Position numbers and translations under genes: made by a program | In this document: piece after piece, positions 10,431-19,477 of the stretch | Layout: each line of letters opens with the position of its first letter | Numbering within the stretch: position 1 is the first letter of the stretch | The notes under the pieces: model-generated | Seen by the model: the letters and a program-made list of their open reading frames with translations, nothing else | Told to the model about the DNA's origin: nothing | Database searches by the model: none | From: Nostoc sp. MG11 | GTDB lineage: Bacteria > Cyanobacteriota > Cyanobacteriia > Cyanobacteriales > Nostocaceae | Length of the DNA stretch: 64,000 nt | Direction of reading: 5' to 3' | Assembly (NCBI RefSeq): GCF_014904695.1 | Contig: NZ_JACXXN010000008.1 | Span: 186,001 to 250,000, forward strand

Positions 10431-10757
10431 TCTGAACTCCAAATATTCAGCCAAACATTTTTTAAGTGTTTCTAATCACTTCCTAAGTTTCAGGAGCATT
10501 CAACCTTACAAATCTTTACAGGTAGAATTCACAGGAAGTGAGCCTCCTTACTTTAAGTTTTTTGTCTAGCGAGGACTTATAATTATAACTGTATAGCTAT
10601 TTTTGTCGATAAAGCTATTTAAAAATAATTCTTTTTTCGTCTTTTTTAACTTGGTTGTGTGCTTATTTATCAGATAATATAATTCGTTTGTCCACCGAAC
10701 TTATAATCTAAGGAAGCCTTAGCTGAAAGTTCCCGTTGCATCATACTTCTATTATAT
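10431..10757. promoter_or_regulatory. Divergent promoter region between acnB and ferredoxin gene
   Basis: 327 bp, AT-rich, between two genes read outward. It must hold both promoters, but I do not see unambiguous -35/-10 pairs or a repressor palindrome. Confidence 0.4.
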
Positions 10758-11078
10758 ATGCCCCAAACTTACACCGTGGAAATCCGCCATCAAGGCAAAA
10801 TTCATACCTTGCAAGTTCCTGAAGATGAAACCATCTTATCAGTTGCCGATGCCGCTGGTTTAGATTTGCCAAGTTCATGCCATGCAGGTGTTTGCACAAC
10901 TTGCGCTGGTCAAATAACCGAGGGAACTGTAGATCAAACTGATGGTATGGGCGTTAGTTCAGATTTGCAAAAACAAGGTTATGTACTGCTTTGTATTGCC
11001 AAACCTCTTTCTGATTTGAAAATTGAGACAGAAAAAGAAGAAATAGTTTATCAGTTGCAATTTGGTAAAGACCAATAA
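10758..11078 (+). CDS. Plant-type [2Fe-2S] ferredoxin
   Basis: 106 residues. The CHAGVCTTC segment provides three cluster cysteines in the C-x4-C-x2-C arrangement and the fourth is in VLLCIAKP, as in soluble plant-type ferredoxins. This is an electron carrier in the cytoplasm. The start MPQTYTVEI is supported by the conserved beta-strand that follows. The QTDGMGVSSDLQKQGYVLLC region differs from the major photosynthetic PetF, so this is probably a minor ferredoxin isoform with a specialised partner. The nearest downstream neighbour is a 60-residue conserved-type protein 130 bp away. Confidence 0.93.
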   Translation: MPQTYTVEIRHQGKIHTLQVPEDETILSVADAAGLDLPSSCHAGVCTTCAGQITEGTVDQTDGMGVSSDLQKQGYVLLCIAKPLSDLKIETEKEEIVYQLQFGKDQ

Positions 11079-11208
11079 TCAGTCAAGAGTTATCAGTACA
11101 CGGTTAGATGGATAACTTACTATTACTAAGACTGATAAACAACATAAGTATTTCTTAGCACTTGATATCAGTTATTGTAGAAACTACAAATCAACAGGAT
11201 TTAAGGCG

Positions 11209-11391
11209 ATGACGACTCATTTTATTACCGCAGAAATTGACCTTCAAGAAACTCCGACAGAATTACAAAAAGTAATTGAAGCAGAGTTACAAAAACAAGG
11301 TGAACCCCTACGCTGGGCAATCACCTCTGTGAATGTTGCACGGCAAAAGGCTACTGTTGAAGCCGTTATCACCAGAGTCAGCGCTGAGTAG
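11209..11391 (+). CDS. Small hypothetical protein
   Basis: 60 residues, acidic to neutral, no cysteines or membrane segment. The sequence has a beta-strand, a helix with ETPTELQKVIEAELQKQGEP, and two more strands (WAITSVNV, ATVEAVITRV). Codon use and the clear strand-helix-strand pattern suggest a real protein. I do not recognise a family. It follows the ferredoxin gene on the same strand with 130 bp between, so a shared transcript is possible but not shown. Confidence 0.7.
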   Translation: MTTHFITAEIDLQETPTELQKVIEAELQKQGEPLRWAITSVNVARQKATVEAVITRVSAE

Positions 11392-11490
11392 TGAGTCTAT
11401 CCCTGTCAAGGTGGATTAAAAAGCTACTTTCATCCCTATGATTGGTAGAACACCTTACTTAGTGTCTTCTCTGCAAGACGCTTTGCGAAT

Positions 11491-11532
11491 GTGCCTCTGT
11501 GGTTAATAAATTAATTGTCACCACAAAGGCAC
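11491..11532. repeat. Hairpin-forming dispersed repeat
   Basis: GTGCCTCTGTGGT and ACCACAAAGGCAC are complementary at 12 of 13 positions around a 16-base loop. Related CTCTGTG/CACAAAG words recur in other spacers. It could act as a terminator after 11391, but no T-run follows. Confidence 0.45.
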
Positions 11533-11629
11533 AGAGAGTCCGAAGTTCTGAGTAGTTAGAAGTGTCACGGAATTCAAGCACTTGGTGAAAAATACCTGGT
11601 TGTAACCACTTAACACTCATAACTTAAAT

Positions 11630-12676
11630 ATGCAACGTCCATACACTGCTATCTTAATTGTACCAACCGGCGTTGGGGCTGCGATTGGTGGTTATGCTGG
11701 TGATGCTTTGCCTGTTGCCAGAGTTATAGCACAGGTTTGCGATCGCCTGATCACTCACCCCAATGTCCTCAACGGTGCAAGTTTGTACTGGAATCTCCCC
11801 AACGCTTTCTATGTTGAAGGTTATGGACTTGACAAATTTGCTGCTGGATGCTGGGGATTAAGACCTGTACATACCAATAAAGTAGGTTTGCTTTTAGACC
11901 AAGGTATTGAGCCAGAATTGCGGCTACGACACCTGCAAGCAGCCGATGCAACTAGAGCAACTCTGGGATTGTCAGTAACAGATTATGTAATCACCGATGC
12001 CCCGCTCAATGTAGAATTACGGACAGCACCATCGGGAGCTAGTTGGGGGACAATTGGCAACCCAGATAGCTTGTTAAGGGCAGCTGAAATTTTAATTAAG
12101 AAAGTGGGGGCAGAAGCGATCGCAGTTGTTGCCCGTTTCCCCGATGATATAGATGAAGAGGCAGTACAAAACTACCGCCACGGTAAAGGTGTTGATCCCC
12201 TAGCGGGTGCAGAAGCCGTAATTAGTCATTTATTAGTGCGAAACTTTCAAATTCCTTGCGCCCATTCTCCTGCTCTTGCAAGCGTACCCCCAGATCCAGA
12301 TTTATCTCCCCGTTCTGCCGCCGAAGAATTGGGCTATACTTTCTTACCGAGTGTCCTTGTAGGCTTGAGTCGCGCCCCACAATTTATAGTAGAAAAGGGG
12401 TTAGTCGCACCACTACAAGAAGATATTTGGGCAGATCAAGTCGATGCTGCGATCGCACCTGCAACTGCTTGTGGTGGTAGTGCCTTACTAAGTTTAAGCC
12501 AGAGGCGATGCCAAATAATTACAGTGGAAGAAAATAAAACTCATATACAAGTTCCTCCCCAGCCGTTGGGGATCAAATCCATACAGGTAAACTCATATTT
12601 AGAGGCAGTGGGTGTATTGGTTGCACACAAAGCAGGCATTAATCCATCTGCTCTCAGTTCAAGTGGCTTCGTCTAA
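11630..12676 (+). CDS. DUF3326 domain protein
   Basis: 348 residues. The start MQRPYTAILIVPTGVGAAIGGYAGDALPVAR is typical of DUF3326 proteins, a family conserved in cyanobacteria and plastid-bearing organisms with unknown biochemical function. The protein is Gly/Ala-rich with a Rossmann-like beginning, contains conserved-looking HSPAL and ATACGGSALL segments, and shows no signal peptide or membrane segment. The next gene, a CPBP protease, begins 65 bp downstream on the same strand, so co-transcription is likely. Confidence 0.9.
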   Translation: MQRPYTAILIVPTGVGAAIGGYAGDALPVARVIAQVCDRLITHPNVLNGASLYWNLPNAFYVEGYGLDKFAAGCWGLRPVHTNKVGLLLDQGIEPELRLRHLQAADATRATLGLSVTDYVITDAPLNVELRTAPSGASWGTIGNPDSLLRAAEILIKKVGAEAIAVVARFPDDIDEEAVQNYRHGKGVDPLAGAEAVISHLLVRNFQIPCAHSPALASVPPDPDLSPRSAAEELGYTFLPSVLVGLSRAPQFIVEKGLVAPLQEDIWADQVDAAIAPATACGGSALLSLSQRRCQIITVEENKTHIQVPPQPLGIKSIQVNSYLEAVGVLVAHKAGINPSALSSSGFV

Positions 12677-12741
12677 TTCGTAATTCAAGAGTTAAAAGTC
12701 AAAAGTTATTTTCTCGCCTCTGCCCCATTTCCTAAAAAACC

Positions 12742-13338
12742 GTGGTTGAACAACAAAAGCAAGAGCCAGAAATTCCATACCTGACGCGCTTCCAAGTACT
12801 TGGGGCGATGGGAGCGACTGCAATCATTTTGTTGATAGTCGCCAAGCTATCGTTATACTTTGGTAACTTTTCTTTATTTTCCTGGAAATGGGATGAAAGA
12901 GAATTGCTGCTAGGTGTGGGGTTAGGAATCATCATCACCGCGTTAAGTGGCTTAGCTTACCGCTTTTCCCCACCGTATCGTAAAAGTGCAGATTATTATT
13001 TAGAACTAGTACTTAAACCCTTAGCTTTACCAGACTTAATTTGGTTAGGGTTACTACCTGGTTTGAGTGAAGAATTGTTATTTCGGGGTGTGATACTGCC
13101 AGCTTTAGGTTCAGATAATACGGCTGTTATTGTATCGAGTCTTTGCTTTGGCGTCTTACACCTTAGTGGTTCCCAACAATGGCCTTATGTGATTTGGGCA
13201 TCCATTGTTGGGATACTACTAGGATATAGTGCCTTGATTACTGGTAACTTATTAGTGCCGATTGTTGCTCATATTGTGACAAATTTGATTTCCAGCTATC
13301 TGTGGAAAATGTGGCAATTGTCAAAAATTAAAAGTTAA
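12742..13338 (+). CDS. CPBP-family intramembrane glutamic endopeptidase
   Basis: 198 residues starting at a GTG. Several hydrophobic helices are visible (about 18-40, 50-70, 110-145 and 150-185). The family motifs are present: EELLFRG (the EExxxR motif with catalytic Glu), HLSGSQQ and the final HIVTN. CPBP proteins (CAAX protease and bacteriocin-processing family) cleave or bind proteins in the membrane; the substrate here is unknown. The GTG has no strong ribosome-binding site, but it gives an N-terminus with the expected first membrane helix. It probably shares a transcript with the DUF3326 gene. Confidence 0.9.
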   Translation: MVEQQKQEPEIPYLTRFQVLGAMGATAIILLIVAKLSLYFGNFSLFSWKWDERELLLGVGLGIIITALSGLAYRFSPPYRKSADYYLELVLKPLALPDLIWLGLLPGLSEELLFRGVILPALGSDNTAVIVSSLCFGVLHLSGSQQWPYVIWASIVGILLGYSALITGNLLVPIVAHIVTNLISSYLWKMWQLSKIKS

Positions 13339-13360
13339 ATGTTTGAGTCTGTAAGAATTA

Positions 13361-13392
13361 ATGCGTAGGCGTAGCCCAACCCAGACATCGCA
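13361..13392. repeat. Tiny dispersed repeat (GCGTAGGCGTAGCCC...AGACATCGCA)
   Basis: ATGCGTAGGCGTAGCCCAAC followed by CCAGACATCGCA. A second copy lies inside the DUF2470 gene at 52395-52428. The size fits the class of very small mobile dispersed repeats described in Nostoc. Confidence 0.6.
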
Positions 13393-13412
13393 CACTATCA
13401 ACCATAAAAGAA

Positions 13413-13562
13413 TTATGTGGTTTGAGCGCTTTGACTAGATGCTTTCTGTGCAATAGTTTTTAAGCGAGTCGCCCTGCTTTTACGGATACGTTCACTTTTG
13501 CGAACTCCACCAGCCATCTCATACTCGCGGCTGTCTTTGCCATATTTAAAGCCAATTCCCAT
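13413..13562 (-). CDS. Small basic hypothetical protein (49 residues)
   Basis: An open frame of 49 codons from ATG 13562 to TAA 13413; an in-frame ATG at 13568 would add two residues. The product begins MGIGFKYGKDSREYEMAGGV and continues with a strongly basic helix, RKSERIRKSRATRLKTIAQK, ending in a Ser/Gln/Thr-rich tail. Codon choice looks coding and the amino-acid pattern is orderly. No cysteines or membrane segment; no family recognised. The basic helix could bind nucleic acid or a ribosome, which is inference only. The ribosome-binding site is weak. Confidence 0.5.
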   Translation of the reverse strand: MGIGFKYGKDSREYEMAGGVRKSERIRKSRATRLKTIAQKASSQSAQTT

Positions 13563-13869
13563 GAGCATCTTTTCAGAGAAAGTACTCAAGGTTTTTTATG
13601 AAAGCAATCCAAGCCACAGGGAAGATTTATCGTCAGCTGCATGATTTAGTTGAGATGCTTGGGGATGACAATCTCAATCTTAAGATGCCCTCAACTGCTA
13701 TACAAAGCAAAATAGCGATCACCTGTTGCAATCAAGCTCTATTTGCAAAGCATATTTGTGCGATCGCATTTCAGTTGCCATAGCAACAACCACGCCCATT
13801 TTGATATAAATAGCTTAAAGCAGTGGGGAATCTGAAACTATAACGGGCAAGAGGAAAAACTATGTATTT
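13563..13869. other. Spacer without a convincing gene
   Basis: 307 bp. An ATG-initiated 61-codon frame at 13598-13783 lacks a ribosome-binding site and contains GCGATCGC-derived codons; I do not regard it as a gene. Two HIP1-type octamers or near-octamers are present. Confidence 0.5.
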
Positions 13870-14544
13870 TTACCTTATGCTAAGTGTTACTTCTGACAAG
13901 TAAGCTGCTAATGCGATCGCCTGTGGTAAAATTCGATGTTCTTGAACTTGAATCCTGGCGTGGAGTGTTTCTGATGTGTCATCTGGTAATACTGGCACTG
14001 CTGCTTGCATTAATATTGGGCCACTATCCACCTCTAAACAAGCTATATGCGCTGTACAGCCAGTAATTTTTACCTCAGATGCCAAAGCTTGTTCAACAGC
14101 ATGGACTCCCTTAAAACTGGGCAACAAACTAGGGTGGATATTAATAATCTTATTGGGAAAGGCATCAATTAATACTTCTGTCACCAGTCGCATCCAGCCT
14201 GCCATAATCACCCATTCAACATCATATTTCTGCAACGTCTGGACAATTTGCGCGTCAAACTCTTCCCGGCTTTTGTAGTTGCGGTGATTCAATAAAATAG
14301 CCTCTACACCTCTATTTGCTGCCCTGAGCGCTGCCTTAGCTGAAGGATTATTATAAATCAAAACTTGAATTTTAGCGTTTAACTGTCCGTCTTGGATAGC
14401 TTGAGCAACTACCTCAAAATTGCTGCCGTTTCCAGAAGCCATAATCCCCAATTTTAAGGGAGCGCTTTGTGTAAATTGGTTACTAGAGATGTTGGGAGAA
14501 ATTAGACAAGCTGCATCAGCATTTATTCTGGAATTATTACTCAT
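13870..14544 (-). CDS. purN: Phosphoribosylglycinamide formyltransferase (PurN)
   Basis: 224 residues. It transfers the formyl group of 10-formyltetrahydrofolate to glycinamide ribonucleotide in purine synthesis. Visible are the glycine loop MASGNGSNFE, the catalytic Asn/His in INIHPSLLPSFKG, and the folate-loop Asp in ACLEVDSGPI. The N-terminus carries about 30 extra residues (NADAACLISPNISSNQFTQS) before the usual LKLGIMASGNGSN beginning, a low-complexity extension of unknown value; an internal start at M34 would be too close to the glycine loop. It begins seven bases after the pilin-like gene's stop, so the two are probably co-transcribed. Confidence 0.95.
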   Translation of the reverse strand: MSNNSRINADAACLISPNISSNQFTQSAPLKLGIMASGNGSNFEVVAQAIQDGQLNAKIQVLIYNNPSAKAALRAANRGVEAILLNHRNYKSREEFDAQIVQTLQKYDVEWVIMAGWMRLVTEVLIDAFPNKIINIHPSLLPSFKGVHAVEQALASEVKITGCTAHIACLEVDSGPILMQAAVPVLPDDTSETLHARIQVQEHRILPQAIALAAYLSEVTLSIR

Positions 14545-14551
14545 AAAACTT

Positions 14552-15490
14552 CTATCTTACTAATAAATGCGAGCCTACTGGACATTTAACTTGCTGAAAA
14601 TTGTTGGAAGGAAGCGTTGGCGGAAGTGGCGGTTTAGTTGAAGGTTTATCAGTTTCACAAATAGCCGTACTTGTGAGAGTTTCACCTTTTGTTTTTCTGA
14701 CAAATGTAATGCCCGTATAGCTTCTTAATTCAGGTTTTTTGGCAACGGCTGTGCTGATTACGCTTTGGGTTTGTTTGTCTTGGGATACTATTCGATAACG
14801 ATAATTCTCCGTTTCTGGCTTAATATTAAGACCTAGTTGCTCAATAGTTGTACTAAACTTTTGGTATTCCAGATAGTAAGCCTGTTGTCCGCGGTTAATG
14901 GTACCAATAATTTGTTTACCTTCAACTTCTGACTGATTGGTTGCTTGATTTCCTGCTTTTGGGTCGATAAGTTGAATATTATCAGGCAATGTGGTGGCAT
15001 TGGAAACTTTTTTGAATAGCGATGCCTTTGGAGAAAAAGCTGTGGGTCTAGGTTTTCCCGGATTGGTTTCATCTAATTGCAGTCGCATCTGACCATCAGC
15101 AGTAAATTCAAAAATTGTCAATACTGGTTGCTGATTACTAGGAATTGTGACATCTAGATGCATGGGTTGTGGCGTCGGGTTGATGCGATATTTAACTTCT
15201 GCGGCAACAGGAGTATTAGAATTGGGCAATAAAATAAATAATTTACCTTCTGGTGTGAAAATGAAGGTTAGTCTTTGAAGCGATGAAGACTCTTGAGTTT
15301 GCCATTGCCCCGACAATTTTTGGATAATCGGGTTTGTCTGCTTAGCGGGTTGAGATGGCGTTGGCGTTGGTGCTGTGGAAGGCTGAGCCAGCACAGTTGG
15401 TTCGAGTTTCATCAGTAGTATCATAAATACGCTAAAGCTAAGCAATTTGCTAGCGATTTGGAGTTTGCCAAAGTGGGCGAATTTAAGCAT
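14552..15490 (-). CDS. Type IV pilin-like G/H family protein, exported
   Basis: 312 residues. An N-terminal hydrophobic segment (LLSFSVFMILLMKLEPTVLA) acts as signal peptide or anchor and is followed by a Pro/Thr/Ser/Gln linker. The middle part, QKLSGQWQ to residue 150, is a beta-rich domain. The section from about 190 (GKQIIGTINRGQQAYYLEYQ) with ETENYRYRIV and SYTGITFV matches the cyanobacterial pilin G/H domain, here without the usual N-terminal pilin helix. Probably periplasmic or membrane-anchored. Located immediately upstream of purN on the same strand (gap of seven bases), a puzzling partner with no obvious shared function. Confidence 0.8.
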   Translation of the reverse strand: MLKFAHFGKLQIASKLLSFSVFMILLMKLEPTVLAQPSTAPTPTPSQPAKQTNPIIQKLSGQWQTQESSSLQRLTFIFTPEGKLFILLPNSNTPVAAEVKYRINPTPQPMHLDVTIPSNQQPVLTIFEFTADGQMRLQLDETNPGKPRPTAFSPKASLFKKVSNATTLPDNIQLIDPKAGNQATNQSEVEGKQIIGTINRGQQAYYLEYQKFSTTIEQLGLNIKPETENYRYRIVSQDKQTQSVISTAVAKKPELRSYTGITFVRKTKGETLTSTAICETDKPSTKPPLPPTLPSNNFQQVKCPVGSHLLVR

Positions 15491-15567
15491 TTGCGTAAGA
15501 GTAATTAGATTGACAGGATCTTAACAGTACTTTTACGAATAACAACCCTACACTAGCCACCATTGCC

Positions 15568-16452
15568 ATGAAAACAACCCGATCGCCTATGCAACTGCTG
15601 GATAATGATACTGTGGCTGCCTGGATTTTTCTCACACCAGCACTAATTTTACTAGGCGTCTTTATTATTTGGCCGATCGCTTATTTGTTTTACCTTAGTT
15701 TCACAGCTGGTAGTTTCACCTCATCAGGTACTCATTGGATAGGCATAAAGAACTACTGGCGCTTGCTACTCAACCCTGATTTCTGGCAAGTTCTTGGTAA
15801 CACCTTTTATTTTACCGTTGCCACCGTCATTCCCAGCTTAGTTATTCCCTTGGGACTAGCAGTACTACTAAATCGCTCCCTAGCCTTGCGGGGAATATTG
15901 CGAAGTGCTTATTTTTTACCTTCAATTATCTCGCTTGTGGCGGCTGGTTTAGGATTTCGCTGGCTGTTTCAAACATCGGGGCCGGTTAATGGACTTTTAG
16001 GTTTTTTTGGCATTCCGGCAATACCCTGGCTTGGAGACACATTTTGGGCTATGCCAGTACTGATATTGTTAAGCATTTGGAAACAACTGGGTTTCAATAT
16101 GGTGGTGTTTTTAGCGGGGTTGCAAGCAATTCCCCCTAGTCGTTACGAAGCAGCAGATTTAGATGGAGCAAACGCTTGGCAACAATTCTGGTATATTACC
16201 CTGCCCGGATTGCGATCAACTATCATATTTGCAATTGTCACCACTGCGATTTTTACATTGCGGAGTTTTGAGCAAGTTTATGTGATTACTGGCGGCGGCC
16301 CGCTGAATTCGACTAATTTACTGGTTTACTACATTTATCAAGAAGCTTTTGGTCAATTTGATTTTGGCTATGCAGCCGCAGGGGCGACAGTGCTGTTAGC
16401 AGTGACGACGGTACTAGTGTATTTGCAGTTGCGAACTTGGAGTGAGGAGTAG
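15568..16452 (+). CDS. Carbohydrate ABC transporter permease (MalF/UgpA type)
   Basis: 294 residues with six membrane helices. The EAA loop, EAADLDGANAWQQFWYITLP, followed by L, is the contact site for the ATPase, and the overall pattern (VAAWIFLTPALILLGVFIIW at the start) is that of sugar-transporter inner-membrane components. Substrate unknown. Neither a second permease, an ATPase nor a binding protein is next to it, so it must work with components encoded elsewhere. The stop is followed at once by a repeat-rich spacer. A shorter N-terminal segment suggests the first helix serves as the membrane start, with no signal cleavage. Confidence 0.93.
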   Translation: MKTTRSPMQLLDNDTVAAWIFLTPALILLGVFIIWPIAYLFYLSFTAGSFTSSGTHWIGIKNYWRLLLNPDFWQVLGNTFYFTVATVIPSLVIPLGLAVLLNRSLALRGILRSAYFLPSIISLVAAGLGFRWLFQTSGPVNGLLGFFGIPAIPWLGDTFWAMPVLILLSIWKQLGFNMVVFLAGLQAIPPSRYEAADLDGANAWQQFWYITLPGLRSTIIFAIVTTAIFTLRSFEQVYVITGGGPLNSTNLLVYYIYQEAFGQFDFGYAAAGATVLLAVTTVLVYLQLRTWSEE

Positions 16453-16463
16453 GGGTTTGGTGT

Positions 16464-16800
16464 TGCTGAATCTGGGTATGAATTTATCGGGCTACGCCCC
16501 GCTACGCTAACACGCAGAGACGCAGCGGAAAGTCTGAGCGCCGGCTTCCGGCGAACAGACGCCACTTGCTTCAAGCCGGGGAACCCGTCCAACGCAGTGG
16601 CTCAACTTTTCAAGACAGAGGCGCGGAGAGTAGGAGTTTGAGATATTAGACTTCTTGCAAAAGTCGATTTTGTGAAAATTAAACCACAGATGAACACAGC
16701 GAAAAGTTCTGTAGGCAGTGAAACAGACCATCGCCGGAAGCCGCCGTTCAGACTTCTCTCTGCGTCTTTGCGCCTCTGCGTGAAATAAATCATCCCGCAA
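16464..16800. repeat. Mosaic of dispersed repeats in a 411-bp spacer
   Basis: The spacer 16453-16863 holds no gene. It contains ATCGGGCTACGCCCCGCTAC with CTAACACGCAGAG (16487-16519), an AAGTCTGAGCGCCGGCTTCC unit, and an AAACCACAGATGAACACAGC unit near 16682. An inverted copy of the first part is at 23749-23868 and a shorter copy at 39721-39771. Small open frames on the minus strand (such as 16507-16800) are repeat artefacts. Confidence 0.75.
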
Positions 16801-16863
16801 TTATGCAACGCCCAATTAAGCAACGTCAGAGGTTTTATCTGAGCAAATGACAATTTCCCGTAT

Positions 16864-18462
16864 CTAACTCAACTGTGCTACAAGTTGATTTTCTAATAGT
16901 GTGTTATTTGTCAATAAGTCCTCAACGGTAATTCGCAAAAAGCGTTGTTCATCAACTTGAAAGAGGATTTTAATCCGATCGCTTCCTGGATGTCCAGTTG
17001 GTGTAAGTTGGGCTATTGTTCTAGCACCTTCTTGATCGTTGAGGGGTCTGACGGTGGTTTCGCCATTGTCAGAACGGCGAGTAATTAGGCGATCGCCATC
17101 AAAATAAACTTCGGTGTTACCTGTATCTGCTCCCAATTCTCCCATAATTAGCTCAATACTGGGTTGATTCTCTAAAGACGCGCCTAAAACTAACTCCATT
17201 GGCTGACTCATTGGGTACGCTTGTCCAGCTTTAATAATTGGATGCCATTTGTGGTGTCCTTTGCGACGATCCCAGTAGCGGACACCGTAACTATGGTAGA
17301 GAAAGTCTTTAATTTCTATGCCTTGAGCTAACTGTAATGCACCTTGAGCGATCGCTTCAAAAGGACGTTCGCAACGAATTTTCTCTGGCTGAAAATACTG
17401 TTTTACCCATGTCTGCACTGCTGGTAATTGCACAGTACCACCAACTAACAACACTGCATTAATATCTGCAAGTTCTATTCCCTGGCGTCTTGCTTGCTGC
17501 AATAGTGTCGTCATCGACTCATCAAGTAAATCAAAAAATGCATGTTCTTTGAGGATATTTTCTAGGGTGTCGCGGTTTAGTTCCAGTTCATAGCTTTCAA
17601 ATGTTTCATCGTCAAAATAAACTTCACTGGCTTGGTTTTGAGTTGATAATTGAATTTTTACTTTTTCTGCGAGTCGCATTGTCAGGGGACTTACCGCCAG
17701 TCCTTGAGTTTTGGCAAAGTAATCTACTAACCAATTATCAATATCAGTACCGCCTAAATTTTGTCCGGCTTTTGCTAACACGCGAGCAGTTTTTACCTTT
17801 TGCTTGGAGTCGAAAGCCTTGGATTTATTACCCCACTTGAGAATAAAGCCTAGGGGTTTTGTGTTTGCTTGCATACCTTGAGCCAACTGTACAAGGGACA
17901 AATCCAAAGTACCGCCACCAAAGTCAATTACCAAAAGAATTTCTTGATCTGCTAAGCCATAACCCAAAGCTGCGGCTGTGGGTTCATCTAGCATTCGCAC
18001 TTGTTCGACGGGGAGAGATTGACAAACTTTTCCCAACCAATGACGATAAGCTTCAAAGCTGTCTACGGGGACTGTTAAAACTATAGAATCTAACCCACCT
18101 TGCAGGGGTACTAGTTGCTCAATTATCTTGGTGAGAAACCATTGTCCTACTTGTTCAAAGGTGATGATTTGTCCATCCAGTTCGGGTAAGAATCCTTGGA
18201 TATCTGCACCAATACCCCGCTTGAAGCTGCGAAAAAATCGTGTTTCGCCTTTGAGGTCAAAACCGCGATCGCGTACTTGTTGCCCTACTAAGACTTTACC
18301 CTGTGTTGCTTCTTCAACATAAACTAGGCTGGGAATCAATGGCGGATTTAAACTTTGTTGAATTGATAACCCAGGTAGATTTAGGGTTTCTGGCTGCTGG
18401 GTTACGGGATTCCAGCGAGTAATGACTGTGTTGCTAGTACCAAAATCGATTGCGATCGCCAT
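16864..18462 (-). CDS. Hsp70-family protein (short DnaK-like ATPase)
   Basis: 532 residues. The actin-like ATPase fold is clear: phosphate-1 motif AIDFGTSNTVITRW at the N-terminus, LDEPTAAALGYGL, phosphate-2 motif VIDFGGGTLDLSL and the adenosine motif LVGGTVQLPAVQ. The C-terminal part after about 385 is shorter than in DnaK and lacks the helical lid and EEVD-type tail, so it is a divergent Hsp70 relative rather than the main chaperone. It probably has a specialised client. Starts at ATG 18462; the uvsE gene lies 64 bp upstream on the same strand. Confidence 0.92.
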   Translation of the reverse strand: MAIAIDFGTSNTVITRWNPVTQQPETLNLPGLSIQQSLNPPLIPSLVYVEEATQGKVLVGQQVRDRGFDLKGETRFFRSFKRGIGADIQGFLPELDGQIITFEQVGQWFLTKIIEQLVPLQGGLDSIVLTVPVDSFEAYRHWLGKVCQSLPVEQVRMLDEPTAAALGYGLADQEILLVIDFGGGTLDLSLVQLAQGMQANTKPLGFILKWGNKSKAFDSKQKVKTARVLAKAGQNLGGTDIDNWLVDYFAKTQGLAVSPLTMRLAEKVKIQLSTQNQASEVYFDDETFESYELELNRDTLENILKEHAFFDLLDESMTTLLQQARRQGIELADINAVLLVGGTVQLPAVQTWVKQYFQPEKIRCERPFEAIAQGALQLAQGIEIKDFLYHSYGVRYWDRRKGHHKWHPIIKAGQAYPMSQPMELVLGASLENQPSIELIMGELGADTGNTEVYFDGDRLITRRSDNGETTVRPLNDQEGARTIAQLTPTGHPGSDRIKILFQVDEQRFLRITVEDLLTNNTLLENQLVAQLS

Positions 18463-18526
18463 ATTTTATTGATGATTTCGCGCCAAAATACAAACACTAG
18501 GGTAGAGAGTGCCAATTGTGATTATT

Positions 18527-19477
18527 CTATATAAGCCACCAAGAACGCAAATGGGCGATCGCTTCTTCTTTGTGTTTGGCTTCGACTTCTATCCACGGTG
18601 CTTCATGGTAGACATTGGGCATAGCAGTAATCAAATCACTATGTTTTCTGTCATTGAAAGCGACTTCGCCATTAGAAATATGTACTAACTGCCAATCTGG
18701 ATTCGTCCAAGTTTCTCGCGCTGCGTAAAACATTTCTGCTACACTCGGATGATCGTAGCTATCTAGGTTTTCGTGGCAAATATGGTGATGGGCATCGAAT
18801 ACCATCGGTATGCCAGCTTGCTGACAGACTGCTAAAATTTCACTGGCACTGTAAGCGTATTCATCATTTTCTAAAGTCAAGCGGCTTTTAATTGCTTCTG
18901 GTAGTTCTGAAATTATCCGTACCAGTTGTTCGGTGCGTTGAGATTTGCCACCATGAATATTCATCAATGACCAAGGCGATCGCGGTAAACTCAATAAGTC
19001 AAATGTACGCGCATGTCGTTCGAGAATTTTGATACTTGCTTGCACCACTTCGGCAGAATCAGAACTCAACACTACATATTGGTCTGGGTGCAGCACCATT
19101 CTAATGCCCAATGCTTGAGCTTGCTGACCAATTTCGCCTAAGTTAGCGCTCATTTCCTCTAAGATATTTGCGCCGATTTCGTCTTCCATGTCACTCAGAG
19201 GAAACAAACCAGAGGACATGCGATACAGCCGAATTCCGTTCTCCTGACAAAAAAAGAGAGCATCATACAAACGCTGTAAGTTATGGCTATATAGTTCTCT
19301 TAAAGCACTTTCACGATCACTGAGGGAGAGTTTTAAGTAGCGCGTACGCGTCATTGTCCGAAAGCGCACCTGCTTGTCGAAGGTGATGCAAACTAGCCCT
19401 AAGTGAGGCGAACTGCTTTCTTCGCTTTCTTCGCACTGCTGTGCATTAAGTAGATTTTGGAGATGGATTGCGGTCAT
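18527..19477 (-). CDS. uvsE: UV damage endonuclease UvsE
   Basis: 316 residues, TIM-barrel nuclease of the UvdE family that nicks DNA 5' to UV photoproducts. Recognisable segments are HLGLVCIT at the N-terminus, RLYRMSSGLFPL, RMVLHPDQYVVLSS, NIHGGKSQRTEQL, LTLENDEYAYS, FDAHHHICHE and HISNGE, which include the metal-binding His, Glu and Asp residues. The N-terminus has about 15 extra polar residues before the barrel begins. It sits upstream of and on the same strand as the Hsp70-family gene. Cyanobacteria commonly carry this enzyme as a back-up to photolyase. Confidence 0.94.
   Translation of the reverse strand: MTAIHLQNLLNAQQCEESEESSSPHLGLVCITFDKQVRFRTMTRTRYLKLSLSDRESALRELYSHNLQRLYDALFFCQENGIRLYRMSSGLFPLSDMEDEIGANILEEMSANLGEIGQQAQALGIRMVLHPDQYVVLSSDSAEVVQASIKILERHARTFDLLSLPRSPWSLMNIHGGKSQRTEQLVRIISELPEAIKSRLTLENDEYAYSASEILAVCQQAGIPMVFDAHHHICHENLDSYDHPSVAEMFYAARETWTNPDWQLVHISNGEVAFNDRKHSDLITAMPNVYHEAPWIEVEAKHKEEAIAHLRSWWLI

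Noticed and set aside
10431-10454. TTG start of acnB eight codons upstream
   Set aside because: The ATG at 10430 has a proper ribosome-binding site and gives the standard AcnB N-terminus.
13598-13783. 61-codon plus-strand frame (MKAIQATGKIY)
   Set aside because: No ribosome-binding site, composition unlike neighbours and a HIP1 site within; not supported as a gene.
16368-16853. Several minus-strand frames around the repeat at 16464
   Set aside because: Repeat-derived; nearly the same peptide (RRKPALRLSAASLRVSVAGR) appears at 23763 from the inverted copy.
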